Positions 52,125 through 60,650 of a stretch of 64,000 bases of DNA are shown here, in pieces. A program made the translations under genes and the position numbers. Position 1 is the stretch's first letter; every line of letters begins with the position of its first letter. This stretch comes from Ramlibacter sp. (GTDB taxonomy: Bacteria > Pseudomonadota > Gammaproteobacteria > Burkholderiales > Burkholderiaceae_C), in assembly GCA_013815685.1 (NCBI GenBank), contig JACDFR010000009.1:1-64000 (forward strand). The letters are read 5' to 3'. The notes beneath the pieces are model-generated. The model saw nothing but the letters and a program-made list of their open reading frames with translations, was not told the DNA's origin and made no database searches.

Positions 52125-52835
52125 CTAGAAACGCTCGCCCAGCTGAAGGTAGCGCCACCCGCCCGGCGGCAGGCCCGCCATTGGCACCCGCCCCAGCCGG
52201 ATCCGCTTTAGCGACGTCAGGCGCAGGCCGACCTGCTCGCACATCCAGGGCACGGTGGCGGGCGCGATTCCCTTGATGGCGAATCGCAGCCGCTTCTCGC
52301 TTTGCCAGCTGGCCTTGGCCGGCGGCAGGGGCCGGCCTTCGAACGACATGCCATGGCACAGCAAGGCCAGGCCCCCGGCCGCGATGTCTCCGCAGACCTC
52401 GGCGACCAGCTCCTGCTCGATATGCCAGGCGTCTTCGGTGAGCTTGCGAACCACGCGCCGGTCCTGGCTGTACACCGCCAGCCCGCTGGCCGGCGAAGGC
52501 AATGCCATCAGGCTCGCCAGCTGCGCAAAATGGCGCTTCACCGTGCGAATATCAGACGCGTCGTCAGCGACACGACTGGCCGGCATCAGCAGGCGCTGCG
52601 CCTCTTCATAGGCGATGCCGACAGGCTTGTGCAGCAGCAACGTGACCGGCTCCAGGGCCGCCGTGGTGGCCCCCGGGTCCAATTCGATCTTCTGGCCGCC
52701 AACGCGAAACTGCGGCTCTTCGATGACCACACCGTCGACCCGCACCCAGCCGCCCTCGATGTACTGCTCGGCCTCGCGGCGCGAGCACGGCACCATCGCC
52801 GCGACGCGCTTGGCAAGCCGGACCGGCTCGGTCAT
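52125..52835 (-). CDS. RluB/E/F-like pseudouridine synthase homologue lacking the catalytic Asp
   Basis: A 236-residue protein with an N-terminal S4 domain (RLAKRVAAMVPCSRREAEQY, IEGGWVRVDG) and the RsuA-type fold (LLLHKPVGIAYEE, EQELVAEVCGDI, LRLTSLKRIRLGRVPMAGLP). The family's catalytic motif G-R-L-D-x-x-S/T-x-GL reads MALPSPASGL, so the Asp is replaced by Pro. It may bind rRNA without modifying it. Its start overlaps the stop of the NUDIX-MBL gene. Some loss of sequence conservation elsewhere also suggests a changed role. Confidence 0.8.
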   Translation of the reverse strand: MTEPVRLAKRVAAMVPCSRREAEQYIEGGWVRVDGVVIEEPQFRVGGQKIELDPGATTAALEPVTLLLHKPVGIAYEEAQRLLMPASRVADDASDIRTVKRHFAQLASLMALPSPASGLAVYSQDRRVVRKLTEDAWHIEQELVAEVCGDIAAGGLALLCHGMSFEGRPLPPAKASWQSEKRLRFAIKGIAPATVPWMCEQVGLRLTSLKRIRLGRVPMAGLPPGGWRYLQLGERF

Positions 52836-54466
52836 CGCGCCAGGTCCAGTGCCTGGATCCGCTGCACGTGGGCCAGCAGCGACCGCTTGGCCACGGGCCA
52901 CAGGGCCTGCGGCACGTCGTCGTAGGCCAGCCGGACCCAATCGTCGGCGGCACCTTCGGGCCGCTGCCGCATGGCAGCGATGATCCTGGCCTCGCGTTGC
53001 AGCCGGTGCTGCTTCAGGCGGGCAATGGCCTGGGCGGCAAAGCCCAGCACCCAGCCGTGCGCCGGCAGGATGAACTCGATGGCATGCGCCTGGCAGGCCG
53101 CCGCCAGCTTGTCCAGCGAGCCGAGGTAGGCGCTCATGTCGCCGTCGGGCGGGTCCACCACGGTGGTGCTGCCATTGAGAACATGGTCGCCGGAGAACAG
53201 CAGGCCGTCCTCCAGCAGCACCAGGCACAGGTGGTTGGCGGCGTGGCCGGGCGTGGTGACGACGCGGAGGGTATGGCGTGTCCCGTCGCCCTCCAGAACG
53301 AGCTGTTCGCCATCGGCGAGAGCCCGGTCCGGCACGAACTGGCTGGCAGCGCGCGCCGTGGGAAGGGAGGGCAGCCCGAGGATGGCAGGCTCGCCGGCGC
53401 ACAGAGCCTGCAGCGGACGGGCCCCGGGCGAATGGTCGGGATGCGAATGGGTGCACACGATCATGCGGATATCCCCGCCCGCCGCCCGCCACAGCCGCTC
53501 CAGATGAACGGGTTCGTTGGGGCCCGGGTCGATGGCGATGTAACCCGTCGCGGCGTCGCCGACGAGGTAGCTGTTGGTGCCGGGCCCGGTCATCGCGCCG
53601 GGGTTGGGTGCGGTCAGGCGCGTCACATTCCTCAGCAGCGCCACCGGCTGGTCGTTGCGCCAGTCGAGGTGGTGCACGATCTGCCCATCGGGACTGACGA
53701 GCGCCAGCTCGCCATAGGCCATTTCGTGCTCCATGAATCGGGCTTCTTCGCCGCCGAGCAAGCCCGCGCGCGGGCAGCTCGTCCACAGCGGCTGGCCGCC
53801 GGCGCATGCTTGGAGCACCGCCTGGACCGATTCGAACTTCGCCAGCCGCTCGAGCGTGCGGATGGTCGGGAAGATCATGAAGAAGCTGCCGGCTGCGTGG
53901 CGCGCCAGCGCGTCGGCGGGGTGCATCCAGACCGGCTCGAACTGTTCCGCCTCGTCGGCCACCGGGGTCTGGCCCTCGGGCATGCGCGCCACGAGAAAGG
54001 GGACATCGAAACGGCGCGGCAAGTCGCGGTCGGTGACCCAGTGCGCGAGCACGAAGACCTGGTCGGCCGCCAGCACCAGTCCTTGCTCTCGGCATTGCGG
54101 GGGCAGCGGCCGGCTCCGGTCGAGCGCAGCGACGGCCTGGGGCCCGGCCGGGCGGCCGTCGGAATGGCGGGCCAGGAGAATGCCGAGCTCTTCAAAGCTC
54201 TCGCGGATGACGGCGATGGCCTGGGTCAGCCGCTGGCCTTCCTGTCCGGGCCGGTGGGCCGCGATGTCGTGCACCTGCGCGTCCTCGGCATCGATCACGC
54301 CGCCCGGAAACACGTACGCGCCGGGCGCGAAACTGGCAGTGGGTGAGCGGCGCGTCATCAGCACTTCCAGGCCGTACGCGCCGTCGCGCAGCAAGAGCAC
54401 GGTGGCTGCCGGGCGAAGGACGGTTGGTTCGCGTTGAGGATGCAGAAGTTGGGTAGGACGGACCAT
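52832..54466 (-). CDS. NUDIX - metallo-beta-lactamase fusion hydrolase
   Basis: A 544-residue two-domain protein. The N-terminal ~260 residues are NUDIX-like (VFPGGVIDAED, then AVIRESFEELGILLA as a diverged NUDIX box). The C-terminal half is an MBL fold with THSHPDHSPGARPL, DGLLFSGDHVLNG and HGWVLGF. Eukaryotic LACTB2-like MBL proteins resemble the C-terminal part and act on RNA, so RNA or nucleotide hydrolysis is possible. Start 54466 opens MVRPTQLLHPQREP; longer reading runs into unrelated intergenic DNA. Its stop overlaps the next gene (ATGA). Confidence 0.82.
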   Translation of the reverse strand: MVRPTQLLHPQREPTVLRPAATVLLLRDGAYGLEVLMTRRSPTASFAPGAYVFPGGVIDAEDAQVHDIAAHRPGQEGQRLTQAIAVIRESFEELGILLARHSDGRPAGPQAVAALDRSRPLPPQCREQGLVLAADQVFVLAHWVTDRDLPRRFDVPFLVARMPEGQTPVADEAEQFEPVWMHPADALARHAAGSFFMIFPTIRTLERLAKFESVQAVLQACAGGQPLWTSCPRAGLLGGEEARFMEHEMAYGELALVSPDGQIVHHLDWRNDQPVALLRNVTRLTAPNPGAMTGPGTNSYLVGDAATGYIAIDPGPNEPVHLERLWRAAGGDIRMIVCTHSHPDHSPGARPLQALCAGEPAILGLPSLPTARAASQFVPDRALADGEQLVLEGDGTRHTLRVVTTPGHAANHLCLVLLEDGLLFSGDHVLNGSTTVVDPPDGDMSAYLGSLDKLAAACQAHAIEFILPAHGWVLGFAAQAIARLKQHRLQREARIIAAMRQRPEGAADDWVRLAYDDVPQALWPVAKRSLLAHVQRIQALDLAR

Positions 54467-54652
54467 GAATCGAATTATGAGCGGCAGACTTCCGGGCACG
54501 GCCCGCGACCGAATCTGCTGAGGTGCATCAAATGGCGGTGTGGGTCCGCAGGCCCCCAAACGTGGCAGCGAGCGATGCTTTCGGCTGAAGGTAGTTGCCC
54601 GATGGTCGCATGCTTGCACAAGCGCTGCACGGGCGTACATTCGGTTGATACG

Positions 54653-54859
54653 CTTCGCACAGGCAACCTTGGAGTCTGCAAAGCAGAGGTACACGATGAA
54701 CAAAAAGCTCCGTCTCTGGGTTCTTGCGATTCTTGCGTTCAGTGGCGGCCTGGCTCGGGCCGAAACCGGCGTGACCGACCGCGAAGTGACGGTGGGCCAG
54801 TTCGCCGCCTTCAGCGGCCCCGCGGGACAGCTCGGGCAGCGCATGCGCGCGGGCATCGA
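54653..54859 (+). repeat. inverted duplicate of the binding-protein gene 5' end (left copy)
   Basis: From 54696 to 54859, 164 bases match the reverse complement of 56267-56430 with a single visible difference; the 43 bases before the ATG also match with about four differences. It therefore contains the start and first 54 codons of the gene at 55297-56430, in opposite orientation. It ends exactly where the IS630 remnant begins. Confidence 0.9.
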
Positions 54860-54893
54860 TCTGTTGCTTAAGCTCGCGCACGCTGGTGAATGA
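54696..54893 (+). pseudogene. truncated copy of a Liv-type substrate-binding protein
   Basis: ATG with the same leader as the full gene: MNKKLRLWVLAILAFSGGLA, RAETGVTDREVTVGQFAAFS, GPAGQLGQRMRAGI; then eleven foreign codons (DLLLKLAHAGE) read backwards from the IS630 transposase gene, and a stop. Only the signal peptide and the first strand of the binding domain are present, so it is non-functional, though a short exported peptide could still be made. Confidence 0.85.
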
Positions 54894-55299
54894 GTTGCGG
54901 CGAATCGCTCGCTCGGTGATCAGGGCGAACCAGCGCTCGACCTGGTTCAGCCAGGAGCTGTAAGTTGGCGTGAAGTGCATGTGCACACGTGGATGGCGCG
55001 CCAGCCATGCCTTGACCCGACATAGCGCGTGCGCCACTTGCGCACCGTGGGCTGCGAGACCTCAAGCTGCCCGCCAATAGCCGCAGGCCCGATACCCTGA
55101 GCAGTCATCAGCACGATGCGCGCGCGCTGCGCGACCGCCTGAGGAGTGCGCCGCGAGCGCGCCAGCTTCTCCAGCTCGGCCCGTTGTCCCATTGTCAATT
55201 CAATAACCGCATCGGCTCGAACATGCATGGTCATCTCCGGTCATCAATGTACCGGAAGACATGCAAGAAAATGCAAGTTATTTCTGCGACAGGACACTA
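54860..55299 (-). mobile_element. IS630-family remnant
   Basis: A 0.44-kb remainder of an IS630-type element with its transposase leftward. The right end (TGTCCTGTCGCAGAAATAAC when read leftward) abuts the TA of the TAG stop of the binding-protein gene, matching the TA target of IS630 elements. The left end is cut within the transposase gene at the duplicated binding-protein fragment, and an internal deletion is present. Confidence 0.78.
54861..55234 (-). pseudogene. IS630-family transposase, internally deleted and 3'-truncated
   Basis: Read leftward: MHVRADAVIELTMGQRAELE, KLARSRRTPQAVAQRARIVL, VSQPTVRKWRTRYV is the N-terminal HTH. After a frame break it continues as VKAWLARHPRVHMHFTPTYS, SWLNQVERWFALITERAIRR, SFTSVRELKQQID, the C-terminal part with the last catalytic Glu. 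The middle with the first two catalytic Asp residues is missing, and the last residues are replaced by the duplicated binding-protein DNA. Confidence 0.82.
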
Positions 55300-56430
55300 G
55301 CGCACGAACTTGCCGCCGCGACCGATGATGGTGAGATCGGTGAACTTCGAACCCATGTGCTGGTTGGGCCCGTAATTGATCGTGAAGCCGCCCAGGTCGA
55401 CGTCGCGCATGGCCTCCAGGCCGTTGATCAGCCCGTCGCGGGTGAGGTTGCGCCCGGCGCGCCGCAGGCCTTCGGCAAAGACCTTCGCCGTCAGGTAGCC
55501 TTCCATGCTCGAGAAGTCGAATTCCTTGTCCCCGGCCTGCGTCATGCGCTGCTGGTACTCGCGCACGAGAGCGCTGGAAGCAACGTAGGGAAACGGTACC
55601 ACCTGCGAGATCACCACGCCGTTGCCCACGTCGCCCAGTTCGTCGGCCAGCGCCTTCGAGCCGACGAAGCTGACGTTGAAGAATTGCCCACCGTAGCCCC
55701 TGGCGCGCGCCTGCTTGATGAAAGCCGCGCAGGACTTGTAGGCGCTGATCTGAACGACGGCTTCGGGCGAGCCCGCCAGGATCGCGTCCAAGGCCTTGCC
55801 GACGTCGGTGCTGTTGCGCTCCACGGTGCCGGTTGCCGAGGGCTTGAGCTGGCGCTTCGCCAGCGCCCGCTCGACGCCTTCGAGCCCGGCCTTGCCATAG
55901 GCATCGTTCTGGTAGAACACCGCGATCTTCTTCAAGCCGAAGGTCGTCAGGTGCTGCACGATCCGCTCGGTTTCATCGAAGTAGCCGGCGCGCACATGGA
56001 ACACGTTGCGGTTGAACGGTTCGCGCAGCGCTTGCGCGCCGGTGAACATGCCCACCATCGGAACCGCGGCCGCCGTCAGCACCGGCAGCGCGGCCAGGCC
56101 GGTGGGCGTGCCCACGGAGCCCATCAGCGCGAACACCTTGTCCTCCTCGATGAGGGCCTTGACGGCCGCCTTGGCTTTTTCCGGCTCGTAGCCGTCGTCC
56201 CGCGCAACCAGCTTGAGCTGCCGGCCGTTGATTCCGCCCTGGGCATTGACCGCTTTGAAATACGCCTCGATGCCCGCGCGCATGCGCTGCCCGAGCTGTC
56301 CCGCGGGGCCGCTGAAGGCGGCGAACTGGCCCACCGTCACTTCGCGGTCGGTCACGCCGGTTTCGGCCCGAGCCAAGCCGCCACTGAACGCAAGAATCGC
56401 AAGAACCCAGAGACGGAGCTTTTTGTTCAT
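55297..56430 (-). CDS. Liv-type ABC transporter substrate-binding protein (orphan)
   Basis: A 377-residue periplasmic binding protein: signal peptide MNKKLRLWVLAILAFSGGLA with cleavage near ARA, then TDREVTVGQFAAFSGPAGQL, FKAVNAQGGINGRQLKLVAR, DDGYEPEKAKAAVKALIEED and GLKKIAVFYQNDAYGKAGLE, the HAAT/LivK pattern. No permease or ATPase genes are adjacent. The stop codon sits on the IS630 junction, so the last residues (RGGKFVR) could be slightly altered. ATG 56430 follows CAGAGGTACACG. Ligand unknown. Confidence 0.88.
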   Translation of the reverse strand: MNKKLRLWVLAILAFSGGLARAETGVTDREVTVGQFAAFSGPAGQLGQRMRAGIEAYFKAVNAQGGINGRQLKLVARDDGYEPEKAKAAVKALIEEDKVFALMGSVGTPTGLAALPVLTAAAVPMVGMFTGAQALREPFNRNVFHVRAGYFDETERIVQHLTTFGLKKIAVFYQNDAYGKAGLEGVERALAKRQLKPSATGTVERNSTDVGKALDAILAGSPEAVVQISAYKSCAAFIKQARARGYGGQFFNVSFVGSKALADELGDVGNGVVISQVVPFPYVASSALVREYQQRMTQAGDKEFDFSSMEGYLTAKVFAEGLRRAGRNLTRDGLINGLEAMRDVDLGGFTINYGPNQHMGSKFTDLTIIGRGGKFVR

Positions 56431-56473
56431 CGTGTACCTCTGCTTTGAAGGCTCCAAGGTTGCCCGTGCGAAG
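56267..56473 (-). repeat. inverted duplicate of the binding-protein gene 5' end (right copy)
   Basis: The resident copy: first 54 codons plus about 43 bases of leader, matching 54653-54859 in inverted orientation. The pair forms 0.2-kb inverted repeats about 1.4 kb apart that could recombine and flip the intervening DNA. Confidence 0.9.
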
Positions 56474-56743
56474 CCGTTTGCGCAACTCCCGCGCGGGAAA
56501 ATCGCGTATTTCCCCACGCTTGCCGCGACAACTTGTCGCAGCGGCGCTGAAGCTGACGCAACAGAGAGACTTGCTGCGACGCAGCATCCGCTTCTTGCCT
56601 CTCAAGACTACCGATCTCGGCAATGGCATGCTTTCTGCTGAAGCAATTTACCGGTGCTGGCGCTTGCGCTACCAGTTTGCGGGCGCTACATTCCATCGAG
56701 CAGTTCGTTGTGCTTCGAATTCCGAAGACACCAGGAGACAAAT
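56431..56743. promoter_or_regulatory. divergent intergenic region before the formate dehydrogenase operon
   Basis: These 313 bases separate the leftward binding-protein gene from the rightward formate dehydrogenase genes. No gene is seen. It must hold both promoters. The left 43 bases are part of the duplicated segment; an AGGAG ribosome site lies before ATG 56744. I cannot identify an operator with confidence. Confidence 0.5.
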
Positions 56744-56950
56744 ATGAGCAAGCCAAAGAGCAAGCTGTCGCGCAGAACCCTGTTCGCGGGCGCCGGCACC
56801 GCCGGCGCCGTCGTGGCCGCGGCCACCCTGCTTCCCGGGGTGGTGCAGCGAACCGATTCCGCGCCAGAGGCCAAGCAGCCGCCGGACAAAGGCGGCGGCT
56901 ACCAGCTGACGGAACACGTCAAGCGCTATTACAAAACCACGCTCGTCTAG
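56744..56950 (+). CDS. small twin-arginine signal protein of the formate dehydrogenase operon
   Basis: A 68-residue protein with a Tat-type leader, SRRTLFAGAGTAGAVVAAAT, then a short mature part (TDSAPEAKQPPDKGGGYQLT, EHVKRYYKTTLV). Proteins of this type (formate dehydrogenase region Tat target) regularly precede the catalytic subunit gene. They are thought to act as small accessory subunits or assembly factors in the periplasm. It lies 25 bases upstream of the Mo subunit gene. Confidence 0.85.
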   Translation: MSKPKSKLSRRTLFAGAGTAGAVVAAATLLPGVVQRTDSAPEAKQPPDKGGGYQLTEHVKRYYKTTLV

Positions 56951-56975
56951 CCCTCATTTCTCCGCGGAGTTTCCT

Positions 56976-59939
56976 ATGTTGCTGACCAAAAAATCGGGCG
57001 TGGCGCCGACGGACGCCCGCTCGCCGTTCGTCCACAGCCTGCAGCGCGGTCTGTCCCACGCGCTGCCCACCATGGACCGGCGCGGCTTCTTGCGGCGCTC
57101 CGGCCTGGGCGTGGGCGTGGGCATCGCGGCGTCGTCGCTGACGCTGGTGAAGAAGGCCAAGGCCGCGGAGGGCGCCGCGCCGGCCGTTGGCCGCGGAAAC
57201 ATCGAAGTCAAGCGCACGGTGTGCAGCCATTGTTCGGTAGGCTGCGCCATCGATGCGGTGGTCGAGAACGGCGTGTGGGTGCGTCAGGAACCGGTGTTCG
57301 ACTCGCCGCTGAACCTGGGCGCGCATTGCGCCAAGGGCGCGGCGATCCGCGAGCATGGCCACGGCGAATTCCGCCTGCGCTATCCGATGAAGCTGGTCAA
57401 CGGCAAGTATCAGCGTATCAGCTGGGATGCGGCCCTCAACGAGATCAGCGCGAAGATGCTGGAACTGCGCAAGGCCAGCGGCCCCGACTCGGTGTACTGG
57501 GTGGGCTCTTCCAAGCACAACAACGAGCAGGCGTACCTGATGCGCAAGTTCGTGAGTTTCTGGGGCAGCAACAACTGCGACCACCAGGCCCGCATCTGCC
57601 ACTCCACCACGGTGGCCGGCGTCGCCAACACATGGGGCTACGGCGCCATGACCAATTCGTACAACGACATGCAGAACAGCAAGTGCGCGTTGTACATCGG
57701 CTCCAACGCCGCCGAGGCGCACCCGGTGAGCATGCTGCACATGCTGCACGCCAAGGAGAACGGCACCAAGATGATCGTGGTGGACCCGCGATTCACCCGC
57801 ACGGCGGCCAAGGCCGATGAGTTCATCCGCATCCGCTCGGGCTCGGACATCCCGTTCCTGTTCGGCATGCTGTACCACATCTTCAAGAACGGCTGGGAAG
57901 ACCAGAAGTACATCAACGACCGCGTCTTCGGCATGGACCAGGTCAAGGCCGACGTGATGGCGAAGTGGACGCCCGACAAGGTCGAGGAAGCCTGCGGCGT
58001 GCCGGAAGCACAGGTCTTCAAGGCAGCGGAGATGATGGCCAAGAACCGGCCCTCCACGCTGGTGTGGTGCATGGGCCAGACCCAGCACACCATCGGCAAC
58101 GCCATGGTCCGCGCCTCCTGCATCGTGCAGCTGGCGCTGGGCAACATCGGCGTGTCCGGGGGCGGCGCCAACATCTTCCGCGGCCATGACAACGTGCAGG
58201 GTGCCACCGACGTGGGGCCCAACCCCGACTCGCTGCCCGGCTACTACGGCATCGTCGAAGGCTCGTGGCGGCACTTCGCCAAGGCCTGGGGCGTCGACTT
58301 CGACTGGATCAAGGGCCGGTTCGCCAGCCAGGCGATGATGAGCAAGCCGGGCATCACGGTGTCGCGCTGGATCGACGGCGTGATGGAAAAGAACGAGATG
58401 ATCGACCAGGATCCGAACCTTCGGGCGCTGGTGTTCTGGGGCCATGCCCCTAACTCGCAGACCCGCGGCCTCGAAATGAAGAAGGCCATGGACATGCTCG
58501 ACCTGCTGGTGGTCGTCGACCCCTACCCGTCGGCGACGGCCGCGATGGCCGCCATGCCCGGCAAGGACGGCGACCTCAACCCCAATCGCGCGGTGTACCT
58601 GCTGCCCGCGGCCACCCAGTTCGAGACCAGCGGCTCGGTTACGGCGTCCAACCGCTCGATCCAGTGGCGCGAGAAGGTCATCGAGCCGCTCTGGGAGAGC
58701 CGCAGCGACCACATGATCATGCATCAGCTGGCCGAGAAGCTCGGCTTCGCCAAGGAGCTGTCCAAGAACTACAAGATGCAGAAAGTGAAGGGCCTGGACG
58801 AGCCCGTGCCCGAGGACATCCTGCGCGAGATCAACAAGAGCGTCTGGACCATCGGCTACACCGGCCAGAGCCCCGAGCGGCTCAAGGCCCATATGCGCAA
58901 CATGGCCAATTTCGATGTGAAGACGCTCAAGTCCAAGGGGGGCAAGGACAAGCTCACCGGCTACGATCTCACGGGTGACTACTTCGGCCTGCCCTGGCCC
59001 TGCTTCGGCAACCCGGAGCTCAAGCACCCGGGCTCGCCCAACCTATACGACACCTCCAAGCATGTGATGGATGGCGGCGGGAATTTTCGCGCCAACTTCG
59101 GTGTCGAAAAGGACGGCAAGAACCTGCTGGCCGAGGATGGCTCCGCCTCCAAGGGCGCCGACATCCAGACTGGCTACCCGGAGTTCGACCATGTGCTGCT
59201 CAAGAAGCTGGGCTGGTGGAACGAACTCACCGACGTGGAGAAGGTGGCGGCCGAAGGCAAGAACTGGAAGACCGACAATTCGGGGGGCATCATCCGCGTG
59301 ACCATGAAGAACCATGGCTGCCACGTGTTCGGCAACGCCAAGGCCCGGGCGGTGGTGTGGAACTTTCCGGACGCGATTCCCCAGCACCGCGAGGCGCTCT
59401 ACAGCACTCGGCCGGACCTGGTGGCCAAATACCCGTCGCACGACGACAAGAAAGCCTTCTGGCGCCTGCCCACGCTGTACAAGACTATCCAGCAGAAGAA
59501 CCTGACCGATAAGGTGCACGAGAAATTCCCGCTCATCCTCACTTCAGGGCGGCTGGTGGAATACGAGGGCGGCGGCGAGGAAACGCGCGCCAATCCGTGG
59601 CTGGCCGAGCTGCAGCAGGAAGCCTTCGTGGAGATCAATCCCAAGGCGGCCGCCGAGCGTGGCATCAGGAACGGCGACCGCGTCTGGCTCGCCAGCCCGA
59701 CCGGGGCACGCCTGAACGTGCAGGCCATGGTGACCGAGCGGGTCGGCCCCGACACGGTGTGGATGCCCTTCCACTTCTCGGGACGCTGGCAGGGCGCGGA
59801 CATGCTGGCCTACTACCCCAATGGCGCGGCGCCGGTGGTGCGCGGCGAAGCGGTCAACACGGCCACGACCTATGGGTACGACAGCGTGACGATGATGCAG
59901 GAAACCAAGACCACGGTCTGCAATATTGAGAGGGCCTGA
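56976..59939 (+). CDS. fdhA: formate dehydrogenase catalytic (Mo/W-bisMGD) subunit, Cys form
   Basis: A 987-residue molybdopterin oxidoreductase exported by Tat (MDRRGFLRRSGLGVGVGIA, twin Arg at about 35-36). A [4Fe-4S] site is formed by Cys83, Cys86, Cys90 and Cys118 (TVCSHCSVGC, GAHCAKGAA). The metal ligand is Cys at about residue 208 (HQARICHSTT), where many enzymes carry selenocysteine, so no SECIS element is needed. The C-terminal cofactor-binding domain includes GEETRANPWLAELQQE. It oxidises formate in the periplasm and passes electrons to FdhB. Confidence 0.93.
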   Translation: MLLTKKSGVAPTDARSPFVHSLQRGLSHALPTMDRRGFLRRSGLGVGVGIAASSLTLVKKAKAAEGAAPAVGRGNIEVKRTVCSHCSVGCAIDAVVENGVWVRQEPVFDSPLNLGAHCAKGAAIREHGHGEFRLRYPMKLVNGKYQRISWDAALNEISAKMLELRKASGPDSVYWVGSSKHNNEQAYLMRKFVSFWGSNNCDHQARICHSTTVAGVANTWGYGAMTNSYNDMQNSKCALYIGSNAAEAHPVSMLHMLHAKENGTKMIVVDPRFTRTAAKADEFIRIRSGSDIPFLFGMLYHIFKNGWEDQKYINDRVFGMDQVKADVMAKWTPDKVEEACGVPEAQVFKAAEMMAKNRPSTLVWCMGQTQHTIGNAMVRASCIVQLALGNIGVSGGGANIFRGHDNVQGATDVGPNPDSLPGYYGIVEGSWRHFAKAWGVDFDWIKGRFASQAMMSKPGITVSRWIDGVMEKNEMIDQDPNLRALVFWGHAPNSQTRGLEMKKAMDMLDLLVVVDPYPSATAAMAAMPGKDGDLNPNRAVYLLPAATQFETSGSVTASNRSIQWREKVIEPLWESRSDHMIMHQLAEKLGFAKELSKNYKMQKVKGLDEPVPEDILREINKSVWTIGYTGQSPERLKAHMRNMANFDVKTLKSKGGKDKLTGYDLTGDYFGLPWPCFGNPELKHPGSPNLYDTSKHVMDGGGNFRANFGVEKDGKNLLAEDGSASKGADIQTGYPEFDHVLLKKLGWWNELTDVEKVAAEGKNWKTDNSGGIIRVTMKNHGCHVFGNAKARAVVWNFPDAIPQHREALYSTRPDLVAKYPSHDDKKAFWRLPTLYKTIQQKNLTDKVHEKFPLILTSGRLVEYEGGGEETRANPWLAELQQEAFVEINPKAAAERGIRNGDRVWLASPTGARLNVQAMVTERVGPDTVWMPFHFSGRWQGADMLAYYPNGAAPVVRGEAVNTATTYGYDSVTMMQETKTTVCNIERA

Positions 59940-59943
59940 AGAA

Positions 59944-60032
59944 TATGACCCCCGCGCTCTTCACTACGTGTAATTCGCTGCCCCCCGAGGGGGCCCAAGC
60001 CTCCTTAGAGGCGGCTCGTCAGGAGGCTTGAC
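59944..60032. repeat. GC-rich intergenic repeat, copy B
   Basis: The fullest copy: CCCCCGCGCTCTTCACTACG, TAATTCGCTGCCCCCCGAGG, then CCTCCTTAGAGG and CGGCTCGTCAGGAGGC ending two bases before the fdhB start region. CCCCCC/GGGGG and CCTCC/GGAGG form successive hairpins, the last covering the fdhB ribosome binding site. See copies at 44884 and 63198. Confidence 0.72.
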
Positions 60033-60650
60033 ATGGCACGCATGAAATTCGTCTGCGACTCGGAACGCTGCATCGAATGCAACGGCTGCGTCACGGCCTG
60101 CAAGAACGAGAACGAGGTGCCATGGGGCGTGAACCGCCGCCGCGTGGTGACGCTCAACGACGGCGTGCCGGGCGAACGATCGATCTCGGTCGCCTGCATG
60201 CATTGCTCGGACGCACCCTGCATGGCGGTGTGCCCGGTCAATTGCTTCTATCGCACCGACGAGGGCGTGGTGCTGCACGACAAGGACACCTGCATCGGCT
60301 GCGGCTACTGCAGCTATGCGTGCCCGTTCGGCGCGCCGCAGTTCCCCTCATCCGGCACGTTCGGCGTGCGCGGCAAGATGGACAAGTGCACCTTCTGCGC
60401 CGGCGGCCCCGAAGCCAATGGCTCGCAGGCCGAGTTCGAGAAGTACGGGCGCAATCGGCTGGCCGAAGGCAAGCTGCCCGCCTGCGCGGAGATGTGCTCG
60501 ACCAAGGCGCTGCTGGCCGGTGACGGCGATGTGGTCGCCGACATCTTCCGCAACCGCGTGATCAAGCGCGGCAAGGGCGCCGAGGCCTGGGGCTGGGGGA
60601 CGGCCTATGGGTCCAAGCAGGCTGGCCAGCCCGGTGGAGGGAAATCATGA
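60033..60650 (+). CDS. fdhB: formate dehydrogenase iron-sulfur subunit
   Basis: A 205-residue ferredoxin-like subunit for four [4Fe-4S] clusters: CIECNGCVTACKNEN, CMHCSDAPCMAVCPVN, CIGCGYCSYACPFGAP and CTFCAGG...CAEMCSTKALL. It relays electrons from the Mo subunit to the cytochrome b subunit. ATG 60033 lies within the hairpin of repeat copy B. Its stop overlaps the lipoprotein ATG. Confidence 0.93.
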   Translation: MARMKFVCDSERCIECNGCVTACKNENEVPWGVNRRRVVTLNDGVPGERSISVACMHCSDAPCMAVCPVNCFYRTDEGVVLHDKDTCIGCGYCSYACPFGAPQFPSSGTFGVRGKMDKCTFCAGGPEANGSQAEFEKYGRNRLAEGKLPACAEMCSTKALLAGDGDVVADIFRNRVIKRGKGAEAWGWGTAYGSKQAGQPGGGKS

